Position numbers and translations under genes: made by a program
Origin: Armatimonadota bacterium
GTDB lineage: Bacteria; Armatimonadota; Fimbriimonadia; Fimbriimonadales; ATM1
Assembly (NCBI GenBank): GCA_013816225.1
Contig: JACDEQ010000055.1
Location: forward strand, 1-10,501
DNA: 10,501 nt
Direction of reading: 5' to 3'
In this document: positions 1 through 5,816 of the stretch, one piece after another
Layout: each line of letters starts with the position of its first letter
How positions within the stretch are numbered: the stretch's first letter is position 1
The notes under the pieces: model-generated
Database searches by the model: none
Seen by the model: only the letters and a program-made list of their open reading frames with translations
Told to the model about the DNA's origin: nothing

Positions 1-68
1 CCCATGTACGCCGCCGCTTCGGGGTTACTCGTAGCAGTTCACATACCTAGTATCACGCATGGGTACAC

Positions 69-92
69 TTGCGTAAAGAGACTTTTGCGTAA
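69..92. repeat. Direct repeat TTGCGTAA x2 upstream of the first gene
   Basis: The word TTGCGTAA occurs at 69-76 and again at 85-92, 16 bases apart, directly before the ATG at 105. A shorter echo (CGTAAC) lies at 99-104. Such a pair could be an operator for the downstream gene, but nothing beyond the repetition supports that. Bases 1-68 show no gene or other structure that I can support. Confidence 0.4.
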
Positions 93-104
93 CAGCCCCG
101 TAAC

Positions 105-938
105 ATGAAGAAACAAGAAGACGCCCCATACTCCAGGAGTTGGCCCGTTTGGACGCAGGGGTATGAGGTCCGGTGGATCGTAGAGCGAGAAGACTCCACG
201 GCATGCCACTTGTACATCCAGGGCAAGAACTGGCAGGGAGTTGCTAATCAACCGTCGGAGGTGAAAGACTCTTACGACGTGTGGTTACGGGGCAAGGGGT
301 TGGCAAAGTACTACCATCCGGAACGACACAAGAAAATAGTACGAGACTTTTCTTACTGCCCCGACACGACATTGGGCTACATTAAATTTGCTAACAAATA
401 CGGCCCCTTGGGAGTGAAAATGACCACCGACGCGCCTCTGACGAGTCAATTCCGGGAGCACCCCTACCCATGGCTTCCTGAACCCTTGTACTCATGGACG
501 TTGGCGCGAGCCCTTCTTTACAATTGTGTTAAGCCTTGGGACTTAGCTGTAGAACTCGCTGGCGCGCAGAATCGCGCCGCGGCTAGGCCGATAATCGAAG
601 AGCTTGTAGAAGGATGGGGCTTCAGTCTCCTGGGCGCAAGCGATTATCAGCGCGACTCATGGGTAGCCTTGGTTCGGAACAGAACAATATTTTACGTAAA
701 CCTCGAACTCGCACATCTCACCCAACCGTACATAGATCAGAACAAGGGCTATATCCGCCTATATCCCAAGAGCCTGCTCGGGACCATGTATGCCATGTTC
801 GCCGACGAAGTTTTAGGTTATGGCCGCCCGCCGAGCCCCTGCCTATCTTGCGGAAGATACTTCAGTCCACCGACTCGTAGGCGTCAATACTGCTCGGTTC
901 GCTGCCGCATGCGAGCACACCGAGCCAGACGGCAATGA
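105..938 (+). CDS. Uncharacterised protein with C-terminal four-cysteine zinc knuckle
   Basis: This 277-residue protein is not one I recognise. The only clear motif is at the C terminus: C246-x2-C249-x13-C263-x3-C267, with aromatic and arginine residues between (CGRYF, RRRQYC), followed by a very basic tail of R, H and A. That pattern resembles the zinc knuckle at the end of CGNR/ABATE-type and similar proteins, which probably bind nucleic acid. The first 240 residues are rich in W and Y, show no membrane segment, and match no family I can name. The ATG at 105 has no Shine-Dalgarno sequence, so the start is uncertain. Two 60-base lines inside the gene count at 43-45% GC, lower than tatD nearby (57% in one line). 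The gene stands alone on the plus strand and faces the 3' end of tRNA-Lys across a repeat-rich tract, so horizontal acquisition is possible but unproven. Confidence 0.7.
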   Translation: MKKQEDAPYSRSWPVWTQGYEVRWIVEREDSTACHLYIQGKNWQGVANQPSEVKDSYDVWLRGKGLAKYYHPERHKKIVRDFSYCPDTTLGYIKFANKYGPLGVKMTTDAPLTSQFREHPYPWLPEPLYSWTLARALLYNCVKPWDLAVELAGAQNRAAARPIIEELVEGWGFSLLGASDYQRDSWVALVRNRTIFYVNLELAHLTQPYIDQNKGYIRLYPKSLLGTMYAMFADEVLGYGRPPSPCLSCGRYFSPPTRRRQYCSVRCRMRAHRARRQ

Positions 939-960
939 GAGTTGGTGGTCACTGTAAGCC

Positions 961-1071
961 ATGACAGCAAATGACGGGCATGACAGTACATGAAAGTTGC
1001 TGTCAGGTAGCCACAAAGGTCCTATCTGAACCTAAATTACCAGGGTAAATGACACCAATGACGGTAATGAC
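961..1071. repeat. Iteron-like ATGAC repeats, 9-10 base spacing
   Basis: ATGAC begins at 961, 971, 980, 1049, 1058 and 1067, with a variant ATGAAAG at 990. Spacing inside each cluster is 9-10 bases, close to one helical turn, so the words lie on the same DNA face. The rough unit is ATGACRGTA. The left cluster is bracketed by a perfect 9-bp inverted repeat: TGACAGCAA at 962-970 and TTGCTGTCA at 997-1005. Phased short repeats of this kind are typical of protein-binding arrays (replication iterons, integrase arm sites, repressor operators). No initiator, integrase or repressor gene is visible in the window to decide which. Confidence 0.6.
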
Positions 1072-1193
1072 GCTAACCTCTTCTTTTTAGAGTTGAGAAT
1101 AAAAGTAAAAGAACTCTCCCCCAGCCCCTCTGGTATACGTTATGGTATACCGGCTCACAAACCGACGAATTCGCACCTGGTAATTTAGGTTCA
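1027..1193. repeat. Perfect 18-bp inverted repeat bounding 167 bp
   Basis: TGAACCTAAATTACCAGG at 1027-1044 is the exact reverse complement of 1176-1193. The 131 bases between hold the second ATGAC cluster, an A/T-rich stretch (1081-1112) and the word TGGTATAC at 1131-1138 and 1143-1150. The right arm ends 6 bases from the encoded CCA of tRNA-Lys. The layout could be a MITE-like element with terminal inverted repeats, or a recombinase site. No target-site duplication is apparent in the flanks. The arms are too far apart for an ordinary terminator. Confidence 0.6.
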
Positions 1194-1199
1194 AAACCG

Positions 1200-1275
<76 letters not shown>

Positions 1276-1284
1276 ACGGAGCGG

Positions 1285-2049
1285 CTATTTTACCCAGAAG
1301 ACGGTTTCGGCGTTGAGGGTGGTTTGGGCAGCCATTTGCGCCGGGGTTACCGCAAATAGCTCGGCTAGGCGGCTGTTGATGAGTGGGATCATGGCGGGTT
1401 CGTTGGGCTTGCCGCGATACGGGTGAGGGGTCAGGTAGGGAGCGTCGGTTTCCAGGAGGAGGCGGTCGATTGGGATTGTGGCGATGGTTGCTCGGAGGTC
1501 GTCCGCGTTTTTATAGGTAATCGGACCGTCGACCCCGAAGTGGCACCCGAGGGCGACCCCGCGGGCTGCGTCTTCGGTTGTTCCGCCGAAGCAGTGCAGG
1601 ACCATCGCGCAACGGCGGGCATCGAGGCGCTCGATCCAGTCCAGGAGGTCCTTATATGCCTCACGGCAGTGAAAGACGACCGGCATGTCGAGTTCCGCAG
1701 CCAGCGCCAGGTGGTCGGTGGTCGCGAGGCGCTGCTCGTCGGGTGTCGAGTAATCCCAGTGGTAATCCAGCCCTATCTCGCCGATCGCGACGCTCTTGGG
1801 GTGCCGGGCCAGTTCTTCGATAGCCGCAAGTTCGGCCGACGTGTATTTGGCGGCGTTGGTCGGATGCCAGCCGACGCAGGCGTAAACCGCCTCGTGTCGA
1901 TCGGCCAGAGCGACCGCGATCCGGGAGGATTCCGTGTCGCATCCGACCACGATGACGCGGTCCACCAGATTCTCTCGAGCGCGGGCGAGCGTAGAGGAGA
2001 CGTCGGGGAAGTGGTCCGCAAAGTTAAGATGGCAGTGCGTGTCAACCAT
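1285..2049 (-). CDS. tatD: TatD-family metal-dependent hydrolase / DNase
   Basis: The 254-residue protein has the usual TatD length and fold markers: the N-terminal VDTHCHLNF with metal ligands H5 and H7, IGEIGLDYHWD with E91, VFHCREA with H127, VLHCFGG with H152, and LLLETDAPYLTP with D202. TatD proteins are two-metal TIM-barrel enzymes of the amidohydrolase superfamily. Characterised members are cytoplasmic 3'-5' DNases, some also acting on RNA and in repair. The ATG at 2047-2049 was chosen because it starts the conserved VDTHCHL strand, has GAGG 8 bases upstream, and overlaps the mogA stop by 8 bases. A longer reading from 2175 would lie inside mogA and adds no conserved residues. It is probably the last protein gene of the moaC-mogA-tatD run; tRNA-Lys follows closely. 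Confidence 0.93.
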   Translation of the reverse strand: MVDTHCHLNFADHFPDVSSTLARARENLVDRVIVVGCDTESSRIAVALADRHEAVYACVGWHPTNAAKYTSAELAAIEELARHPKSVAIGEIGLDYHWDYSTPDEQRLATTDHLALAAELDMPVVFHCREAYKDLLDWIERLDARRCAMVLHCFGGTTEDAARGVALGCHFGVDGPITYKNADDLRATIATIPIDRLLLETDAPYLTPHPYRGKPNEPAMIPLINSRLAELFAVTPAQMAAQTTLNAETVFWVK

Positions 2050-2530
2050 GGCCGCCGCCTCGGATCTGGTCGAGAATGTGCGGAAGAAGGGGAAGCACAG
2101 CTTCGACTCCGTCCTTCGCGCCTCTCGGGGAGCCGGGAAGGTTGATGACGAGCGATGCGCCGATCGTTCCGGCAATTCCTCGAGAGAGGTGCGCGAACGG
2201 GGTCCTTTCGAAAGATTTCGTCCGAATCATTTCCATAAGTGAATCGGCTCGGCGGTCGAGGAGTGGCGCGGTGGCCTCGGGAGTGATGTCGTTTGGTCCA
2301 AAACCGGTGCCACCGAGGGTGAGTACGACGTCACAGCGGGAGGCGGTGTCGGAGAGCGTCTCCTGGATCTGGCCGGCGTCATCCTTGATGATCCAGCGCT
2401 CGATTTGGATGGCACCGGCGGCTTGGAGGGCCTCTTCGGCGGCGGGTCCGCTGAGGTCGGTTTCCTCGGTCCGCGTGTCGCTAACCGTGATGACCGCGAA
2501 GCGGTATGCGCCTAGGGATTCCTCTTCCAA
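2042..2530 (-). CDS. mogA: MogA/MoaB-family molybdopterin adenylyltransferase
   Basis: The 162-residue protein opens with YRFAVITVSDTR, then has the substrate-binding loop VVLTLGGTGFGPNDITPEAT and the C-terminal INLPGSPRGAKD. These are the signatures of the MoCF-binding MogA/MoaB domain. The family adenylates molybdopterin before molybdate insertion, or in some bacteria is the less-defined paralogue MoaB; the sequence alone does not separate these, and the symbol is a family-level choice. The only usable start is TTG at 2528-2530, because no ATG or GTG lies between it and the conserved first strand. That start overlaps moaC by 19 bases, with only a weak GGGA upstream, which suggests translation by coupling. 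tatD overlaps its 3' end by 8 bases. Confidence 0.88.
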   Translation of the reverse strand: MEEESLGAYRFAVITVSDTRTEETDLSGPAAEEALQAAGAIQIERWIIKDDAGQIQETLSDTASRCDVVLTLGGTGFGPNDITPEATAPLLDRRADSLMEMIRTKSFERTPFAHLSRGIAGTIGASLVINLPGSPRGAKDGVEAVLPLLPHILDQIRGGGHG

Positions 2531-2976
2531 TCTGATTTCCCGCCAGTCTTCTCAACGAGCCTGACGCCTTCGATCGTGATTTCCTGGCCAATTGCTTTGA
2601 CCATATCGTAGATCGTGAGGGCGGCGACCGTGACCGCCATTAGCGCCTCCACTTCGACGCCTGTCGGAGCGTCGGTTTTGGCTTCTCCGGTGATTTTCAG
2701 CCCGCCTTCGGTTCGCTCGATTTCGACCCCTACGAACGTTAGCGGGAGTGGATGGCAGAGCGGAATGAGGTCATAGGTTTTCTTTGCCGCCGATATGCCG
2801 GCGATCTTAGCGACTGCGAGGGCGTCTCCCTTCGGCAGGCTGTCCATCGCTTTCAGGTGTTCGTCCGTGAGGCGAACAAAAGCCTCGGCGATTGCGCGGC
2901 GCGTGGTCGCAGGCTTTTGTGACACGTCGACCATTTGCGGGTTGCCTTCCGAGTCGGCGTGGGAAAGACGGGCCAT
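2512..2976 (-). CDS. moaC: MoaC, cyclic pyranopterin monophosphate synthase
   Basis: MoaC carries out the second half of the first step of molybdenum cofactor synthesis, turning the MoaA product into cyclic pyranopterin monophosphate in the cytosol. The 154-residue length is typical. Motifs in order are MVDVSQKPATTRRA, PKGDALAVAKIAGI, LIPLCHPLPLT, TGVEVEALMAV, LTIYDMVKA and VRLVEKTGGKS. Aligned by eye to Escherichia coli MoaC, active-site residues K51, H77, E112, E114, D128 and K131 correspond to K49, H75, E108, E110, D124 and K127 here, so it should be active. The ATG at 2974-2976 gives the normal N terminus. There is no Shine-Dalgarno sequence; a -10-like TATACT ends 6 bases before the ATG, suggesting a leaderless mRNA. 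It heads the moaC-mogA-tatD run; moaA is not in the window. Confidence 0.96.
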   Translation of the reverse strand: MARLSHADSEGNPQMVDVSQKPATTRRAIAEAFVRLTDEHLKAMDSLPKGDALAVAKIAGISAAKKTYDLIPLCHPLPLTFVGVEIERTEGGLKITGEAKTDAPTGVEVEALMAVTVAALTIYDMVKAIGQEITIEGVRLVEKTGGKSDWKRNP

Positions 2977-2982
2977 GCGCCG

Positions 2983-2988
2983 AGTATA
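2983..2988 (-). promoter_or_regulatory. -10-like TATACT next to moaC start
   Basis: On the minus strand TATACT stands 6 bases before the moaC ATG. Transcription would then begin at or beside the start codon, giving a leaderless message. No TTGACA-like -35 is seen at 17-18 bases upstream; that region is occupied by the heptamer repeats. Confidence 0.4.
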
Positions 2989-3021
2989 TCGACTGCCGAG
3001 TGCCGGTTGCCGACTATCGAG
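2987..3021. repeat. Five tandem heptamers (TGCCGAG-like) between two genes
   Basis: Read on the plus strand the 35 bases divide exactly into TATCGAC, TGCCGAG, TGCCGGT, TGCCGAC and TATCGAG. The three inner units share TGCCGRN and the two outer ones share TATCGAN, so the array is almost symmetrical in unit type. It fills the gap from the stop of the upstream small gene nearly to the moaC -10 hexamer. It may be a simple-sequence repeat or a regulatory array. Confidence 0.65.
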
Positions 3022-3375
3022 TTAAGCGGGAGCCTTCTCTTTGAAGGATGAGCACTCGCAGGTATGCGAGCGGCCGGTGCAGCCATTGGGCGAGTGGATG
3101 GATTCGCGGTGGCCGCATTCGCAGATCGGATCGGCGGAGCGTCCGGTGGCCACGTCGAACGGGGATGCCTTGACCGTGAGGCATTTGAGGGGTACGTCGT
3201 CGTGGGACTCAGCGGGCGCATCAGCGAATACCCAGTCGACCTCGTCGACCCTCCAGCGGCGGGTCTCTCCGCAGTGGAGCTCCATTATGTCGCCGACTCT
3301 AGGGAATTCGCCTTCCCATCCTCGCTCTCGCAGTAGCTCTTCGCCCGTGGCCCGATTCACAACGATCACAATCAC
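3022..3375 (-). CDS. Small Cys/His-rich protein with CxCGH zinc-binding C terminus
   Basis: This 117-residue protein has no function I can name. The N-terminal half (residues 1-50) is beta-rich, with IVIVVNRATGEELL and VGDIMELHCGETRRWRVDEV, resembling a small barrel. The C terminus holds a dense set of possible metal ligands: C85, C87, H89, H94, C99, H104, C106 and C108, in the pattern CxCGHx4Hx4Cx6CxCx2F, which probably binds one or two zinc ions. Similar CxCGH tails occur on small bacterial proteins of unknown role. The GTG at 3373-3375 was chosen because AGGAGGGA (3385-3392 on the complement) lies 9 bases upstream; further in-frame GTG codons nearby make a slightly later start possible. 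It lies 45 bases before moaC on the same strand, but moaC seems to have its own promoter. Confidence 0.78.
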   Translation of the reverse strand: MIVIVVNRATGEELLRERGWEGEFPRVGDIMELHCGETRRWRVDEVDWVFADAPAESHDDVPLKCLTVKASPFDVATGRSADPICECGHRESIHSPNGCTGRSHTCECSSFKEKAPA

Positions 3376-3404
3376 TTATTTAGGTCCCTCCTGGTGCACA
3401 CGAC

Positions 3405-3410
3405 ATATTA
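3405..3410 (-). promoter_or_regulatory. -10-like TAATAT upstream of the CxCGH gene
   Basis: TAATAT on the minus strand lies 29 bases before the GTG start, leaving room for a short leader containing the strong AGGAGGGA ribosome site. No good -35 is seen, so this is a weak call. Confidence 0.3.
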
Positions 3411-3464
3411 CTTCGACGGGAGCGGCGTAGATTCCTGCGGGTTGTAGTCCAGTTGGCGCTTGAA

Positions 3465-3620
3465 GTGAAAAGACGCGGGCCCAACTGTAAGGAGCCCGCG
3501 CCTAGCAAATTCGAACGACGAAGCGTTCGGCGCCGGTCTCCTGCTCGTACCTAGAGCGAGAACTCGAGGCGGCGCTTTACGCCTGACCGGCGTTCGTTGG
3601 CGAATCCAGTAATTGTCTTA
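3465..3620 (-). ncRNA. Candidate structured small RNA with its own terminator
   Basis: The 406 bases from 3376 to 3781 carry no convincing protein gene but several hairpins. Read on the minus strand they come in this order. First, a closing stem GACCGGCG/CGCCGGTC (3585-3592 with 3531-3538) encloses two small hairpins (3567-3571 with 3580-3584, and 3544-3547 with 3557-3560). Second, the hairpin CGAACG/CGTTCG pairs 3512-3517 with 3524-3529. Third, a 7-bp stem CGCGGGC/GCCCGCG (3474-3480 with 3494-3500) is followed by TCTTTTC, like a rho-independent terminator. A TAAACT hexamer lies just upstream, near 3620. I recognise no known RNA family. The region could also be a leader element, or structure by chance. 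Confidence 0.35.
3467..3500 (-). terminator. Hairpin plus U-rich tract, minus strand
   Basis: A perfect 7-bp stem (CGCGGGC at 3474-3480, GCCCGCG at 3494-3500) with a 13-base loop is followed on the minus strand by TCTTTTC. This fits a rho-independent terminator for a transcript coming from higher coordinates. No protein gene lies upstream on that strand, which is why a small RNA is suspected. Confidence 0.45.
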
Positions 3621-3720
3621 GTTTAGCCACATCCGCGTGTGCTCGCGCAAGTGCTAGGGCTAAATGCCCGGTTAATTTTTCGCTAAGGAAGTGAAACGGT
3701 GATGGGTGAAAATCGGTTAC

Positions 3721-3726
3721 TATGCT
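3721..3726 (+). promoter_or_regulatory. -10-like TATGCT before the small lipoprotein gene
   Basis: TATGCT lies 55 bases before the lipoprotein ATG, which would give a leader of about 50 bases carrying the AGGAGG ribosome site. The matching -35 is poor, so confidence is low. Confidence 0.25.
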
Positions 3727-3781
3727 TAGGGTCGCGGCACCTCGCCGCGTGCCCTTGTTTACTCAGGAGGTAAATGATAAA

Positions 3782-3922
3782 ATGAAGCGACTACTCGTTG
3801 CGGCCGCGTTCGCGGCTGTTGTTCTTGGCCTGGTTGGTTGCGACAAGAAAGAGGAGCCCGTTGATGCGACGACTCCGCCAGCGGGCGCGACCGCGCCCAC
3901 GCAACCCTCAGGTGGCATGTAG
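3782..3922 (+). CDS. 46-residue lipoprotein with a 27-residue mature peptide
   Basis: The ATG at 3782 follows AGGAGG (3765-3770) at a spacing of 11 bases; earlier in-frame starts lack a ribosome site and would spoil the signal peptide. The product has a classic type II signal: MKRLL, a hydrophobic core, and the lipobox LVGC with lipidated cysteine C20. The mature part begins CDKKEEP and is otherwise low-complexity P, T, A and G. Aspartate after the cysteine is an inner-membrane retention signal in Escherichia coli, though that rule may not apply here. So small a lipoprotein has no recognisable domain. It resembles the tiny DKKEE-type lipoproteins often annotated as hypothetical. It precedes the ABC gene cluster but is separated from it by two hairpins, so shared function is only a guess. 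Confidence 0.75.
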   Translation: MKRLLVAAAFAAVVLGLVGCDKKEEPVDATTPPAGATAPTQPSGGM

Positions 3923-3927
3923 CCTGA

Positions 3928-3945
3928 CTCAAACCACAGTTTGAG
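3928..3945 (+). terminator. Small hairpin after the lipoprotein gene
   Basis: CTCAAAC (3928-3934) and GTTTGAG (3939-3945) form a 7-bp stem with the loop CACA, starting 6 bases after the stop codon. It probably works with the stronger hairpin just downstream. Confidence 0.45.
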
Positions 3946-3953
3946 CTAAGTGA

Positions 3954-3975
3954 GAGCGCCCCGCGAGGGGCGCTC
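3954..3975 (+). terminator. Strong GC hairpin between lipoprotein and ABC cluster
   Basis: GAGCGCCCC (3954-3962) pairs perfectly with GGGGCGCTC (3967-3975) across a GCGA tetraloop. There is no T-run after it, so it may be an intrinsic terminator of reduced strength or an mRNA-stabilising hairpin. It lies 24 bases before the ABC ATPase ATG. Confidence 0.6.
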
Positions 3976-3999
3976 GACATGATTCATACTTCCTAATCT

Positions 4000-4914
4000 A
4001 TGGCGGTTGCCGAGGTCAATTCCCTCACGGTCAAATATGGCGACACGGTCGCCGTTTCCAACTTGACGTGCACCGTCCCCGAGGGTTGCGTTGGGCTGTT
4101 AGGCCCGAACGGCGCAGGGAAATCCACCCTCATTAAGGCCCTCCTTGGCTTCATCGAGCCCGCTTCGGGGGGCGGCACCGTCTTCGGGCGCGATATTTCA
4201 ACCGACGGATTGTCGATCCGCATGGACGTCGGGCTGATGCCGGAGTTGGAGTGTTACATTCCCGGGCTGACGGCTGTCGAATACACGGCTTTCGCAGGTG
4301 AACTTGCGGGAATGCCGCGCGAGCAGGCAATGCGAAGATCTCACGAGGTGCTGGAATACTGCGGGCTTGGCGAGGCCCGATACCGGAACCTCGAAACCTA
4401 CTCGACGGGCATGAAGCAGAAGGCGAAGCTTGCCCAGGCGATCGTGCACGGGCCGAAGCTGCTGTTTCTGGACGAGCCGACGAACGGTTTGGATCCGGCG
4501 GGCCGGGACGAGATGCTCGCGCTCGTCAAGGATATATCGCACGGCAAAGGAGTCAACGTCGTCGTCTCCTCGCACCTTCTTCCCGATATCGAGCGGACTT
4601 GTGACTTTGTGATTGTCATGCAGAAGGGCGAGGTGCGCTCACAGGACACGGTCGCGCGATTCAAATCGGTGAGCCAGGTGCAGTGGGACGTGGAGTTGAA
4701 GATACCGGCCGAAAGGTTTGCGGAGGCGTTGGCGAAGCGGAGCGGGGAGGTCGTTTCGAGCCTGTCGTATCGGTATAGAGTTCAGTTTCCCGAGGGGTTC
4801 ATGCAGCCGACGCAGGCGGTATTTTCCGCAGCGGCGGAAAGCGGGGCACAGGTGAGGGTCTTACAGCCCGCCCAACGCACCCTGGAAGACGCATTTTTGG
4901 AGGCCCTGGTATGA
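4000..4914 (+). CDS. ABC-2 type exporter ATPase, first unit
   Basis: This 304-residue protein is the nucleotide-binding subunit of an ABC-2 transporter of the NatA/DrrA/CcmA type, on the cytoplasmic face of the membrane. It has Walker A GPNGAGKST (35-43), a Q-loop region GLMPELE where the usual glutamine is replaced, signature YSTGMKQ (134-140), Walker B LLFLDE (154-159, catalytic E159), the D-loop NGLD and the switch histidine H192. Residues from about 210 form the C-terminal domain usual in this family. The ATG at 4000 has no Shine-Dalgarno sequence; CATACT ends 9 bases upstream, so a near-leaderless message is possible. It leads a four-gene ATPase-permease-ATPase-permease chain, and its stop overlaps the permease start (ATGA). 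The substrate is unknown. Confidence 0.93.
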   Translation: MAVAEVNSLTVKYGDTVAVSNLTCTVPEGCVGLLGPNGAGKSTLIKALLGFIEPASGGGTVFGRDISTDGLSIRMDVGLMPELECYIPGLTAVEYTAFAGELAGMPREQAMRRSHEVLEYCGLGEARYRNLETYSTGMKQKAKLAQAIVHGPKLLFLDEPTNGLDPAGRDEMLALVKDISHGKGVNVVVSSHLLPDIERTCDFVIVMQKGEVRSQDTVARFKSVSQVQWDVELKIPAERFAEALAKRSGEVVSSLSYRYRVQFPEGFMQPTQAVFSAAAESGAQVRVLQPAQRTLEDAFLEALV

Positions 4915-5816
4915 GCGGGCAGCAGACCGGGCCGATCGCCGACCTTAGTTACCGCAACTACGACGGGCCGAAGGGCTTGTCCAAGGCTCGCTGGTGGCCG
5001 ATTGCGAAGAGCGGCCTGAAGACGAGCTTTAAGAAGAAAGGCTTCTGGGTGTTGGCCGCGGTTTCGCTGCTCCCTTACGTGCCGGTTATATTCATGCTGT
5101 TCGCGTCGACCTTAGGGGGAAGGGCGCAAAGCTTCCTGCCGCCCTTCGCGGGCTTGCTCGCCGGGCTTTACGGCAGCGGATTTTGGCCGTTCATGCTAGC
5201 TCTGCTGGTCGGCGCTGGGAGCATTGCCGCAGATAACCGCGCGAATGCGCTTCAGGTTTATCTAGCAAAACCCATCACCAGGCGTGACTATTTGATCGGA
5301 AAGTGGTTCTACATCTTCGCCATCGTGTTCGCCGTGTATTTCGCGCCGCTTCTTTTGCTCACATCGTTCCAGGCGCTTACTTTGGGTATGGGCGAATTCT
5401 TCAAGAGCTACCCCTCAATGTATCCGCAATTAGTGCTGCTTTCAGCAATTCCCGCGTTTGTGCACGCTTCGGTGCTCTTGGGGCTTTCGGCATGGAACAG
5501 GACACCCTGGCTCGTGGGCGTGATTTATGCGGGCATTTTCATTTTTGCGAACTTCCTTGCCCTGATCATGCGCGAATCGATCGGGAGCGCCAACGACAGA
5601 GCTACGGCAACCATCGGGTCGCTAAGCATCGAGGGAGCTATTTCCGGAATCGGAGCAAATATTCTGGGGGCAGTTCCCAGGTCGGTACTGCCGGGTGACA
5701 GCGGCGGCGCGATGCCGTATGTATTCCCGTTGATACTGATTCTGGTAGTCGTTTCGGGAGTCGGGCTCCTGCTCGCATCGGTAAGGATCCGAGCCGTCGA
5801 GGTCGTGAAGGGATGA
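4911..5816 (+). CDS. ABC-2 type permease, first unit
   Basis: The 301-residue membrane protein has about six hydrophobic segments, near residues 43-66, 78-105, 132-155, 165-190, 198-220 and 268-292. Between the second and third lies the ABC-2 hallmark, a stretch around SIAADNRANALQVYLAKPIT followed by RRDYLIGKW, which couples the ATPase to the membrane domain. The soluble N terminus (about 40 residues) contains LSYRNYDGPKG, as often seen in bacterial permeases of this group. GGAGG at 4899-4903 sits 7 bases before the ATG, and the start overlaps the ATPase stop by 4 bases. It should dimerise and pair with the ATPase just upstream. The cargo cannot be read from the sequence. Confidence 0.88.
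   Translation: MSGQQTGPIADLSYRNYDGPKGLSKARWWPIAKSGLKTSFKKKGFWVLAAVSLLPYVPVIFMLFASTLGGRAQSFLPPFAGLLAGLYGSGFWPFMLALLVGAGSIAADNRANALQVYLAKPITRRDYLIGKWFYIFAIVFAVYFAPLLLLTSFQALTLGMGEFFKSYPSMYPQLVLLSAIPAFVHASVLLGLSAWNRTPWLVGVIYAGIFIFANFLALIMRESIGSANDRATATIGSLSIEGAISGIGANILGAVPRSVLPGDSGGAMPYVFPLILILVVVSGVGLLLASVRIRAVEVVKG

Noticed and set aside
961..1071. CRISPR array
   Set aside because: The repeat word is only about 5-9 bases with no unique spacers of 30 bases and no cas genes.
1027..1193. Integron attC site
   Set aside because: The outer ends do not match the RYYYAAC and GTTRRRY core sites, the arms are perfect where attC has unpaired bases, and there is no integron integrase or cassette array.
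1423..2145. 240-residue open frame on the plus strand opposite tatD
   Set aside because: It is antisense to a well-supported gene, with V/G/R-rich composition typical of a shadow frame in GC-rich DNA.
2050..2175. Longer N terminus for TatD starting at 2175
   Set aside because: The extra 42 residues lie inside mogA, show no family conservation, and the ATG at 2049 begins the conserved metal-binding strand with a ribosome site.
3412..3540. tmRNA-like pieces: TTCGACGGG at 3412-3420 and a tag-like GCA AAT TCG AAC GAC GAA from 3505
   Set aside because: No tRNA-like 3' half (T arm, acceptor strand, CCA) is found downstream or in permuted order, the reading frame runs 36 codons without an AA-type tag end, and the 5' acceptor strand is missing.
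3657..3680. Plus-strand terminator GGGC-TAAAT-GCCC followed by a T-run
   Set aside because: The stem is only 4 bp and no plus-strand transcript upstream needs terminating; kept out as likely chance.
3577..3760. Minus-strand open frame encoding a helical-looking peptide (…ARAHADVAKLRQLLDS…)
   Set aside because: No ATG or GTG start or ribosome site in front of the peptide except one GTG near the end; it overlaps the proposed structured RNA and has no recognisable family.
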